Positions 1 to 5,482 of a stretch of DNA of 5,565 nucleotides are shown piece by piece. The position numbers and the translations under genes are program-made. Below the pieces are notes generated by a model. That model was not told the origin of the DNA. It ran no database searches and was given only the letters and a program-made list of their open reading frames with translations. Origin of the DNA: Methanomassiliicoccaceae archaeon. GTDB taxonomy: Archaea > Thermoplasmatota > Thermoplasmata > Methanomassiliicoccales > Methanomethylophilaceae. Each line of letters begins with the position of its first letter. Position 1 is the stretch's first letter. The stretch spans positions 1 to 5,565 of the forward strand of contig WRNL01000102.1 in NCBI GenBank assembly GCA_009776625.1, read 5' to 3'.

Positions 1-197
1 CTGTACCCGTCATGGGAGCATGCCGCGCCCCCGTCGTAGGGGTGCGAGCCGTATGGCGGCCCCCCGTATGGCGCCCCGCCGTAGGCCTCGTTCTCTGAAT
101 CGCTGTAGTCTGTGATGATCAGCCGGTCGTTGTAGCTGACCGGTTGGACGTCCCTCTTGTTGATCCTCCCGACGATGGCGGACATTATCCTGGGCAT
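1..197 (-). CDS. Partial protein with Tyr/Gly/Pro-rich region, N-terminus only
   Basis: This frame is open from an ATG at 197-195 to the left edge, giving 65 residues with no stop, so the gene continues outside the window. It begins MPRIMSAIVGRINKRDVQ, then reads as an ordinary mixed stretch to about residue 36, and then becomes low-complexity. The motif (A/G/P)-P-Y-G-G/S recurs three to four times between residues 38 and 54, with seven Gly, five Pro and four Tyr in that stretch; a Cys follows near residue 60. The start overlaps the stop of the cysteine-rich upstream gene by one base (TGATG), and a Shine-Dalgarno-like GGGTGGT lies 5 bases before it, so the two are probably co-translated. I do not recognise the family. 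By context it could be the N-terminus of an archaeal type II/IV secretion (FlaI/GspE-like) ATPase with a flexible linker, but the diagnostic Walker motifs would lie beyond the edge. That the frame is coding is fairly sure; the function is a guess. Confidence 0.62.
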   Translation of the reverse strand, partial: MPRIMSAIVGRINKRDVQPVSYNDRLIITDYSDSENEAYGGAPYGGPPYGSHPYDGGAACSHDGY

Positions 198-727
198 CAC
201 GCACCACCCGCCCTCGCGGCCTCGACCGAGATCCTCTTCTTCAGGTTGTCCATCCCCAGCTCCGCCTGGTCGAGGGCGCGGTACGTCTTCTGAATGCAGC
301 CGCTGCACCTGCCGTCGGCGGGGTGGAACGAGACCAGCCTGCCCCGGGCGGAGTCGAACTTCGGGTCGGGGAACCCCGCCCAGGCCAGCTCCATCACCTT
401 GCGGCAGGAGTTGTCGCAGTCGGAGCAGGACCTGCCGGCGGGGGCCGCGCCGGGCGAGGCCGACCTGTAGAGCGAGGCGATCTCGCACAGGGCCTCGGCG
501 GCTGGGCCGAAAAGCTCTAAGTCCCTGCTGGTCCTGAGCCTTATCCTCCCCGCGCACCCCTCTTCAGAAATATGGCTGACTATGCACCTGAGGCACACGG
601 GCGATCTGCAGTCCGGCACTGTGCTGCACTTCCTGCAGTTTATAGTGAGGACGTCCTCTGACAGCTCCGCCTCGGGGGCGTCGCACTTCTTCATGTTCAT
701 TGCCGAGCGTATCGAATCGGTTAACAT
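197..727 (-). CDS. Cysteine-rich protein, possible accessory of an archaeal pilus/secretion ATPase
   Basis: This is a 176-aa soluble protein with 13 cysteines and no membrane segment or signal peptide. The Cys fall in clusters: C31-x2-C34 with C40, C45-x2-C48 and C58; C101-x2-C104-x3-C108; and C141-x2-C144 with H135 nearby. This pattern suggests one or more bound metal ions (zinc or iron-sulfur). A predicted helix around residues 70-90 separates the first two clusters, and a charged helix covers about 145-172. I chose the ATG at 727 because a TATA box lies 24-32 bases upstream, placing transcription start almost at this codon; a TTG two codons earlier (733) is the alternative. The protein is followed by the left-edge gene with a one-base overlap. 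From memory, archaeal type II/IV secretion ATPases of halophiles and Methanosarcinales carry a cysteine-containing N-terminal region with a similar layout (CxxC, then ...CR/CxxC, then a helix), so this may be that region as a separate subunit. That link is inference; a metal-binding protein of unknown role is the safe description. Confidence 0.72.
   Translation of the reverse strand: MLTDSIRSAMNMKKCDAPEAELSEDVLTINCRKCSTVPDCRSPVCLRCIVSHISEEGCAGRIRLRTSRDLELFGPAAEALCEIASLYRSASPGAAPAGRSCSDCDNSCRKVMELAWAGFPDPKFDSARGRLVSFHPADGRCSGCIQKTYRALDQAELGMDNLKKRISVEAARAGGA
203..209 (-). promoter_or_regulatory. Shine-Dalgarno-like site of the left-edge gene
   Basis: On the minus strand the bases read GGGTGGT, 5 bases upstream of the ATG at 197. 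This partly matches the archaeal GGAGGTGAT consensus. It lies inside the end of the upstream coding sequence and, with the TGATG overlap, supports that ATG over the in-frame ATG four codons later (185-183). Confidence 0.45.
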
Positions 728-750
728 AGTCAACCCATCCCCGGCGTGGG

Positions 751-759
751 GTATTAAAA
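751..759 (-). promoter_or_regulatory. TATA-box-like element of the leftward operon
   Basis: The minus strand reads TTTTAATAC in an otherwise GC-rich stretch. Its centre is about 28 bases upstream of the ATG at 727, the spacing expected between an archaeal TATA box and the transcription start. The transcript would therefore start at or within a few bases of the start codon, with little or no leader. Confidence 0.55.
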
Positions 760-806
760 GCGGCCACTACAGTTAAGCAGTTAGCATGCGGCGCCCCCTG
801 TGAGAG

Positions 807-816
807 GTTATTAAAC
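807..816 (+). promoter_or_regulatory. TATA-box-like element of the U32 gene
   Basis: The sequence GTTATTAAAC is AT-rich against the local background and its centre lies about 26 bases before the ATG at 838, again suggesting a leaderless or nearly leaderless transcript. The GGTGG at 832-836 is only one base from the ATG, too close for a normal Shine-Dalgarno site. The 104-base divergent region (728-837) contains no gene. Between the two TATA boxes it holds an imperfect tandem AGTTAAGC/AGTTAGC (771-785) and the palindromes GCATGC and GGCGCC (784-795). Confidence 0.55.
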
Positions 817-837
817 GTTGAGCCGATAGGCGGTGGC

Positions 838-2742
838 ATGGAGATACTCTCGCCCGCGGGCTCGCCGGAAGGGCTGGCCGCCTCGATCAAGGGGGGCTGC
901 GACGCCGTCTATCTAGGCGGGAAGGCTTTCGGAGCTAGAGCGTTCTCGCAGAACTTCTCTGACGGGGAGATCGAGGGGGCGGTGGGATACGCGCACGACA
1001 GGGGCGTGAAGGTCTACGTCACGGTGAACACCCTGATCAAGGACGGGGAGATGGGCGAGGCCGTGTCCTTCGTGAGGTTCCTCGACGACATAGGGGCGGA
1101 CGCCGTGCTCGTGCAGGACCTGGGGCTGCTGGGGAGGATCGGGGGGCTGGGCATATCGAAGCACGCCTCCACGCAGATGGGGATCCATTCCGCCGAGGGG
1201 CTGGAATGGTGCCACGAGAACGGGATAGAGAGGGCCGTGCTCGCCAGGGAGCTGACGTTCGAAGAGCTGTCCTCTGCGATAAAGGGGTCCAAGGTGGAGA
1301 CGGAGGTGTTCGTGCAGGGGGCGCTGTGCTTCTGCCTGTCTGGCGGGTGCCTGTTCTCCAGCATCGCAGGGGGGAGGAGCGGCAACAGGGGGCAGTGCGC
1401 CCAGCCATGCAGGAAACTGTACTCCTTGGAGGGGAAGGAGGGGTTCTTCCTCAGCTGCGCCGACCTCTACGGGGTGGACTGGCTGCCCCGCCTCGAGTCC
1501 ATCGGCATCTCGGCGGTGAAGATCGAGGGCAGGATGAGGAGCCACGCCTACGCCTACCTCGCCTCCAAGGTGTACTCGATGGCCAACAGGGGGAGCCGCC
1601 CGGAGGAGTACGGGGAGGAGCTGGGCCTGCTGAAGACTGTGTTCAACAGGGGGTTCTGCGAGGGCTACCTCCCAGGGGTGTCCAGCCCCGTCCAGCAACG
1701 TTACGCTGACAACAGGGGCTTCTTCCTCGGCTCCGTCCGGGTGGCGGACAGGAAGTTCGAACTATCATCCCTTAAAGAGGGAGTCGGCATAAGGGACGGC
1801 CTGTCCATATTCAAGGGGAGGGAGAAGGTGGGCGGGTTCAAGGTCAGCTCCCTCGGGACGGCGACCGTCCCGTTCAAGATAGGGGACGGCACGTACGAGA
1901 TATACAGGACGTACGACCCGCGCATAGACGAGATAAAGAACCTCGTCGGCGAGGCCCCCCGCCTGACAGGCCACACCAAGAGAGCGCCCTATAAGCAAGA
2001 CATAGAGGCACCGGGCAGGGGGGCGAGGGAGCCGGAGCTGTCCTTCTACGTGAGCTCGATGAAGGCCCTGGACGCGGTGATGGGGCATGCGGACAGGGTC
2101 TATTACGACGTATGCGGCAGCACGGCGGCGGCGGAGGAGGCATGCGAGGCAGGAGGCGTGGAGTTCGTGGCCAACCTCCCTAGGTTCGGGCCGCTGATGG
2201 ACCTCGACATCCCCGAGGGGGGCGTCGTGGCTAACACTCCCGACCAGCTCCATCGGTACCGCGACAGGAGGGTCTACGGCAGCTATCATATGAACATGTT
2301 CAACTCCGGCTTCCCGCCCGTCATGCACCAGGCCACGCTGTCGGTCGAGATGTCCAAGCCGATGATGCACGAGGTCGCGTCCCGTTACCGGGGGAGGATC
2401 GAGGTGATGGCCTTCGGGAGGACGGAGCTCATGTGCACACGCGACCCCGGGCTGGCCACGGGGACGCTGAAGGACGAGCTCGGGCACGAGTTCCCCGTCT
2501 ACCGGGACGGCTTCGGCCTCGCCCATGTACTGAACTCTTCCGACCTCCTGCTGCTCCCCTACCTGGGCGAGCTTGCCTCGATGGGCGTGGACTCCATCGG
2601 CATAGACCTGAGGAAGAGGCCCTCCTCGCTGGCGAAGGTCGTCGCTGACGCATACCGCAACCGGGACCTCGGCAAGAAAGGGAGGATCACGGAGATGTGC
2701 GGCTCCATCAACTACGGGCACTACCTCCGCGGGGTAGGCTAA
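838..2742 (+). CDS. U32-family (RlhA/YhbU-like) iron-sulfur RNA-hydroxylation factor
   Basis: This 634-aa protein is full length for the large U32 class (E. coli RlhA is about 650 aa). It opens with the typical MEILSPAGSPEGL. The U32 signature covers residues 157-192: EVFVQGALCFC, then LSGGCLFSS, then GRSGNRGQCAQPCR. It supplies C164, C171, C187 and C191, and C166 is an additional Cys inside the motif. KIEGRM follows downstream. The C-terminal part from about residue 400 repeats a related fold, with the typical EVMAFGRTELMCT and FPVYRD...HVLNSSDLLLL stretches. Bacterial relatives (RlhA on 23S rRNA, TrhP on tRNA, UbiU/UbiV in ubiquinone synthesis) are oxygen-independent hydroxylation factors; those tested bind a [4Fe-4S] cluster. 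The older name 'peptidase U32' or 'collagenase' is probably misleading here. The protein is cytoplasmic, with no signal or membrane segment. It is transcribed from its own TATA box and followed after 45 bases by an independently promoted pilin-like pair, so no operon is evident. The family is near certain; the substrate (rRNA, tRNA or other) cannot be read from sequence. Confidence 0.93.
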   Translation: MEILSPAGSPEGLAASIKGGCDAVYLGGKAFGARAFSQNFSDGEIEGAVGYAHDRGVKVYVTVNTLIKDGEMGEAVSFVRFLDDIGADAVLVQDLGLLGRIGGLGISKHASTQMGIHSAEGLEWCHENGIERAVLARELTFEELSSAIKGSKVETEVFVQGALCFCLSGGCLFSSIAGGRSGNRGQCAQPCRKLYSLEGKEGFFLSCADLYGVDWLPRLESIGISAVKIEGRMRSHAYAYLASKVYSMANRGSRPEEYGEELGLLKTVFNRGFCEGYLPGVSSPVQQRYADNRGFFLGSVRVADRKFELSSLKEGVGIRDGLSIFKGREKVGGFKVSSLGTATVPFKIGDGTYEIYRTYDPRIDEIKNLVGEAPRLTGHTKRAPYKQDIEAPGRGAREPELSFYVSSMKALDAVMGHADRVYYDVCGSTAAAEEACEAGGVEFVANLPRFGPLMDLDIPEGGVVANTPDQLHRYRDRRVYGSYHMNMFNSGFPPVMHQATLSVEMSKPMMHEVASRYRGRIEVMAFGRTELMCTRDPGLATGTLKDELGHEFPVYRDGFGLAHVLNSSDLLLLPYLGELASMGVDSIGIDLRKRPSSLAKVVADAYRNRDLGKKGRITEMCGSINYGHYLRGVG

Positions 2743-2750
2743 CTGTACAG
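2743..2750. repeat. 8-bp perfect palindrome between the U32 stop and the next TATA box
   Basis: CTGTACAG begins directly after the TAA stop and ends 8 bases before the TATA box of the pilin-like genes, where the BRE and upstream regulators would sit. It could be a small operator half or chance; no T-run follows, so it is not a terminator. Confidence 0.3.
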
Positions 2751-2758
2751 GGCCACCG

Positions 2759-2765
2759 TATATAT
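2759..2765 (+). promoter_or_regulatory. TATA box of the pilin-like gene pair
   Basis: TATATAT stands out in a GC-rich 45-base gap. Its centre is 26 bases upstream of the ATG at 2788, matching the archaeal TATA-to-start distance for a leaderless mRNA. It overlaps the alternative ATG at 2764, which would then lie inside the promoter and not be transcribed; this decides the start of the downstream gene. Confidence 0.68.
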
Positions 2766-2787
2766 GCGGGGCGGCGTAGAGCCTAAC

Positions 2788-3195
2788 ATGCGATTCAACA
2801 AGAGGGGGGAGCTGGGCTTCCCCGAGGCAATAATGGCGGTCATGATCGTGACCCTGTCGCTCTCGGCGTACCTGGGGCTTTTCGCATTGAACGCCGCCAA
2901 CAGCGGGGGTGGCCCCGACGTGCACATCGACCATAGGATATTCGACACCCTCGTGGTGAGCAGGGGGGAGGTCACCGGCGACATCGAGATGATGCTCGTG
3001 TCGGAGGCGGAGAGGCACGGTTACAGGGGCGTCTCGGTGATATGCGAGGTCCCCGGAGGCCTGGGGGTCAAGGGCATGTCCGTCCGCATCGGCGACATGG
3101 ACGGCTCGATCGGCTCGGAGAGGTTCCTGTGCCAGTTGAGGTCGGCGGACGGCAGGGCCCTGCCCGCAGTGATAGAGGTGGCAGTATGCGTCTGA
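2788..3195 (+). CDS. Small pilin-like membrane protein, first of a pair
   Basis: This is a 135-aa protein. Its N-terminus MRFNKRG is followed by a hydrophobic helix at about residues 14-34 (AIMAVMIVTLSLSAYLGLFAL) and a soluble, probably beta-rich domain of about 100 residues carrying three Cys (one at the C-terminus, VAVCV). A short basic stretch, then Gly, an acidic residue (E13) just before the helix and an outward C-terminal domain are the layout of archaeal class III signal peptides and type IV pilin-like proteins. However, the acidic residue is at +6 from a cut after G7, not the usual +5, so processing by the prepilin peptidase is uncertain. Start at 2788 rather than 2764 because of the TATA box. 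The next gene overlaps its end by 10 bases and has the same layout, so the two probably act together as minor pilins or assembly subunits at the membrane. I do not recognise a named family. Confidence 0.8.
   Translation: MRFNKRGELGFPEAIMAVMIVTLSLSAYLGLFALNAANSGGGPDVHIDHRIFDTLVVSRGEVTGDIEMMLVSEAERHGYRGVSVICEVPGGLGVKGMSVRIGDMDGSIGSERFLCQLRSADGRALPAVIEVAVCV
3175..3180 (+). promoter_or_regulatory. Shine-Dalgarno site of the second pilin-like gene
   Basis: GAGGTG lies 5 bases before the ATG at 3186 and matches the archaeal GGAGGTGA consensus well. It is inside the upstream coding sequence, as expected for a coupled internal gene, and argues against any start further upstream in this frame, such as the ATG at 3042. 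Confidence 0.65.
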
Positions 3196-3626
3196 AGGAC
3201 AAGAGGGGGCTGACCGCGATGGTGGACGCGATGATCTTCGTCGTGGTCATGGGGCTGGCCGTCTCCGCCATGTTCGCTTTCAGCTGGGGGGAGCCGGAGC
3301 CGGACGACGCCGCCGCGGTGTCGGACTGCATATTCACTGCGAAACTCAGGATGAACGACGTCCTCGCGACGGAAGAGTCCGGGCTCGTCAGCTTGACGGA
3401 CATGGCCGCCCTCTACATCCTGACGGGGGAGGGGGCGGCCGTCGGCTACATCGAGGGCGTCCTCGACTCCCTGATGCGGAAACCGGGCTCGTACAGCATG
3501 GACGTCGCCTACCGGGGGACGACCGTCAGCATCGGGAGCGGCTCGGGGGACCCGGCCTCCTCCTCACACAAGGAGTACGTGGTGACGTACGGCGGGGCCG
3601 TCGAGGTGGATCTCAGGCTCTATTGA
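3186..3626 (+). CDS. Small pilin-like membrane protein, second of a pair
   Basis: This is a 146-aa protein. MRLKDKRG is followed by LTAMVDAM and a hydrophobic helix at about residues 15-33 (AMIFVVVMGLAVSAMFAFS), then a roughly 110-residue soluble domain with a single Cys (DCIF), a helical part around the LTDMAALYILTG stretch, and a C-terminal beta-like region with a Gly/Ser-rich loop (IGSGSGDPASSS). As in its neighbour, K-R-G precedes the helix and an acidic residue (D14) sits six positions after the Gly, so the two look like relatives or co-processed partners. The 'RGLTAMVDA' start recalls short membrane proteins found next to archaeal pilus/secretion genes; I state this from memory, not from a search. 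Translation is probably coupled to the upstream gene through a 10-base overlap and the GAGGTG site. Its stop abuts the stop of the convergent apgM. It is probably membrane-anchored with the C-terminal domain outside. Confidence 0.8.
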   Translation: MRLKDKRGLTAMVDAMIFVVVMGLAVSAMFAFSWGEPEPDDAAAVSDCIFTAKLRMNDVLATEESGLVSLTDMAALYILTGEGAAVGYIEGVLDSLMRKPGSYSMDVAYRGTTVSIGSGSGDPASSSHKEYVVTYGGAVEVDLRLY

Positions 3627-3629
3627 TCA
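3624..3629. other. Abutting convergent stop codons (TGATCA)
   Basis: The plus-strand stop TGA (3624-3626) and the minus-strand stop (TCA on plus, 3627-3629) touch with no base between, forming a palindrome. No intergenic space, T-run or hairpin for a terminator exists here, so any terminator signals must lie inside the opposing coding sequences, or the transcripts overlap. Confidence 0.9.
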
Positions 3630-4871
3630 CGCGCCGAACTTCTCGGCGCGGTCGGCGAGGTCCATGCACATGGGGACTATCTGCTTCCCCCTGATGCGGC
3701 CGATGCGGCCGTGGGTGCACCCGGACTCGCTGAAGGTGACGGCGTCGTCCCTCACGTTGCCGGGGGTGTAGACGGCGATGGGCACCGGGTCCCCGCTGTG
3801 GTCGCCAAGCGAGCAGGGGGTGCTGTGGTCGGCCGTGAACACGATGACCATGTCGTCCCTGAAGCTCTCCCTTATGTGCCCCGCCATCTCGTCCAGGCGC
3901 CTCACCACCTCGCATTTCCGCAGGGGGTCGAAGTCGTGCCCGCAGACGTCTGGCGCCTTCACGTTCATGAGGACGAAATCGTACTCCTCCAAAGTCCTCA
4001 TGGCCGCCCTCGCTTTTGATATGAAGTTCGAGCTGCACCCTCCGGTGCAGTCGTCCGGCAGGTCGATGACGTCCAGGCCGCACACCCCGCATATCCCCTT
4101 TATCATGCCGACGCCGGCCACGCATGCGGCCTTCAGCCCATGCTTCTCCGGGAACGGCTGTATGTCGGGGAACGAGCCGGCGCCCCTCGGCACGATTATG
4201 TTCGCAGGGGGGAGCCCCTCGGCCGCCCGCCTCGTGTTGACGGGGTGGTCCCTGAGCCTCTCGTAGGACTCCCTTACAAATTCGTTCAGCACGCCTGCGG
4301 TGAACTCCGCCTCGGGGGTCAGCCCCTTCGACCGGTTCAGCGGCCCGTTGTCGTGGGAGTCCACGTCCGTCACCTCCGGGCTCAGCCCGGGGCCCCTGAG
4401 TATGAGGGCCGCCCTGTGCTCGGTGCTCTCCTTCACGATGGCCTCGACGCCGTCGATCCTGATGCCCGCGAGGGCGCGGACGAGCTCCGTGGTGTCCGGC
4501 TTGTCTATCCTCCCCGCACGGCGGTCGGTGATGCTCATGCCCTCGTCGCAGGTGGAGAAGTTGCACCTGAACGCCACGTCCCCGCGCCTGCCGATGAGCC
4601 CTATGCCGGCGGCCTCGAACGGCCCCCTCCCGGTGTAGACCTCCAACGGGTCGTAGCCCAGTATGGACAGGTGGGAGGTGTCGCTCCCCGGCCTTATGCC
4701 TATGTCGACGGTGTCGCAGGTGCCGGCTATCCCGTTCCTGGTGAACCAGTCCAGGTTGGGGGTGTCGGTCGCCTGTAACGGGGTCAGCCCCCCCAGCTCC
4801 TTGCAGCCCCTGTCCCCCAGGCCGTCCATCACCACTATCAGTATCTTCTTCTTCAGGGCGGACACTGTCAT
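3627..4871 (-). CDS. apgM: 2,3-bisphosphoglycerate-independent phosphoglycerate mutase, archaeal type
   Basis: This 414-aa enzyme interconverts 3- and 2-phosphoglycerate in glycolysis and gluconeogenesis in the cytoplasm, and belongs to the alkaline phosphatase superfamily. Visible features are ILIVVMDGLGD with metal ligand D16; the phosphorylated serine S63 in PGSDTSHLSILGYDP; TGRGPFEAAGIGL; the VKAPDVCGHD motif with D308 and H312; TADHSTP with D348 and H349; H387 in THGRIGRIRG; and the family-typical C-terminus RAEKFGA. The length is normal for archaeal ApgM. A related family sometimes called 'proposed homoserine kinase' shares the fold, but the motifs here fit ApgM better. It is unusually rich in cysteine: C261, C264, C275 and C279 form CxxC-x10-CxxxC where relatives, as I recall, usually have other residues. 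The ATG at 4871 overlaps the stop of the upstream flavoprotein (ATGA), so the two are one operon. The gene was probably expressed constitutively from the upstream promoter. Identity is secure; the Cys cluster's role is unknown. Confidence 0.95.
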   Translation of the reverse strand: MTVSALKKKILIVVMDGLGDRGCKELGGLTPLQATDTPNLDWFTRNGIAGTCDTVDIGIRPGSDTSHLSILGYDPLEVYTGRGPFEAAGIGLIGRRGDVAFRCNFSTCDEGMSITDRRAGRIDKPDTTELVRALAGIRIDGVEAIVKESTEHRAALILRGPGLSPEVTDVDSHDNGPLNRSKGLTPEAEFTAGVLNEFVRESYERLRDHPVNTRRAAEGLPPANIIVPRGAGSFPDIQPFPEKHGLKAACVAGVGMIKGICGVCGLDVIDLPDDCTGGCSSNFISKARAAMRTLEEYDFVLMNVKAPDVCGHDFDPLRKCEVVRRLDEMAGHIRESFRDDMVIVFTADHSTPCSLGDHSGDPVPIAVYTPGNVRDDAVTFSESGCTHGRIGRIRGKQIVPMCMDLADRAEKFGA

Positions 4872-5446
4872 TCCCCTTTGATCCTCTTCAGGATCCACGC
4901 CATGTTCTCCCCGAGGACCTTGACCGTCCTTACCCCTTCCTCGTCCTTCTCGTAGTCGCCCTCCATCCTGGCGAGGGTTATGTTCCAATAGGACGACCCC
5001 ACTGTGAACATCTCGCTGATCGAGAAGAAGTGGTTGATCGTGTCGAACGCGTGTATCCCCCCGGCGCGCCTGGCCGCCACGACGGCGGCGCCGACCTTCC
5101 TCCTTATGGGGTTGCCGTTCGACTTTATCACATAGCCGGCGCGGTCGATGAGGGCCTTGGCCTCCGTGTTCACGTCGGCGAAGTACGTGGGGGACCCGAT
5201 TATGATGCCGTCCGCCTCCACCATCTTCTGGACGCAGGAGTTGATTATGTCGTCTCCGAACACGCAGCGCATGTCCTTGTTCTTCCCACAAGCTCCGCAT
5301 GCCCTGCATCCGCGGATGTCGTTCCCTCCGACCTGGACCAGCTCGGTCTCTATGCCTTCGGCCTCCAACACCTTGAACACGTCTTTGATCATGCGGGCTG
5401 TGTTGCCGTCCTTCCTGGGGCTGCAGTTAAAACCTACTACCTTCAT
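4868..5446 (-). CDS. Iron-sulfur flavoprotein, Isf type (NADPH-dependent FMN reductase fold)
   Basis: This is a 192-aa cytoplasmic redox protein. SPRKDGNT (residues 9-16) is the FMN phosphate-binding loop of the flavodoxin-like fold, and GSPTYFADV (84-92) is the second FMN contact. Between them, C47-x2-C50-x2-C53-x7-C61 matches the compact cysteine motif (CX2CX2CX4-7C) that binds a [4Fe-4S] cluster in Isf of Methanosarcina thermophila. Isf proteins accept electrons from ferredoxin and are linked to reduction of O2 or H2O2 in anaerobes; the physiological partner here is unknown. The C-terminal half keeps RRKVGAAVVAARRAGGIHAFDTI, typical of the family. The ATG at 5446 is the start of the conserved MKVVGFNCSPRK; the open frame further upstream has no family resemblance and contains the promoter elements. 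A weak AGAGG (5456-5460) precedes it by 9 bases. It is translationally coupled to apgM by an ATGA overlap; no direct metabolic link is evident. Confidence 0.92.
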   Translation of the reverse strand: MKVVGFNCSPRKDGNTARMIKDVFKVLEAEGIETELVQVGGNDIRGCRACGACGKNKDMRCVFGDDIINSCVQKMVEADGIIIGSPTYFADVNTEAKALIDRAGYVIKSNGNPIRRKVGAAVVAARRAGGIHAFDTINHFFSISEMFTVGSSYWNITLARMEGDYEKDEEGVRTVKVLGENMAWILKRIKGE

Positions 5447-5456
5447 GCGATATCGC
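5447..5456. repeat. 10-bp perfect palindrome directly before the flavoprotein start
   Basis: GCGATATCGC is its own reverse complement and ends flush against the ATG at 5446. It lies between the AGAGG-like site and the start codon. It could be an operator for a dimeric regulator; as RNA its four-base self-pairing stems leave almost no loop, so DNA binding is the likelier role if any. Confidence 0.4.
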
Positions 5457-5482
5457 CTCTGGGTTCTCGTAACGCCATCCGA

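Noticed and set aside
10..207. 65-codon minus-strand frame starting at 207
   Set aside because: It is Arg-rich with no recognisable motif. The frame starting at 197 has the TGATG coupling, a Shine-Dalgarno-like site and a more natural composition.
157..537. 126-codon plus-strand frame rich in Arg/Ser/Pro/Cys
   Set aside because: It is antisense to the cysteine-rich gene and its composition is that of a shadow frame.
2764..2787. Upstream ATG adding eight residues to the first pilin-like protein
   Set aside because: This ATG overlaps the TATA box; the start at 2788 has the right distance and gives a compact signal-peptide-like N-terminus.
1765..3018. Long 417-codon open frame on the minus strand across the U32 gene and the first pilin-like gene
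   Set aside because: It is antisense to a clear U32 protein, crosses a promoter, and has a composition (His/Val/Pro/Arg-rich, no family motifs) typical of shadows in GC-rich DNA.
3693..3710. Tandem 9-bp repeat GATGCGGCC x2
   Set aside because: It lies within apgM and encodes the conserved GRIGRIRG segment, so protein constraint explains it.
3613..4566. 317-codon minus-strand frame overlapping apgM
   Set aside because: It is a different frame of the apgM strand, extremely rich in Arg/Gly/His/Pro, without motifs; apgM explains the region.
197..4871. Absence of TAG stops as evidence for pyrrolysine use
   Set aside because: Only six stop codons are visible (five TGA, one TAA), so the absence of TAG is not informative; no in-frame TAG interrupts any gene.
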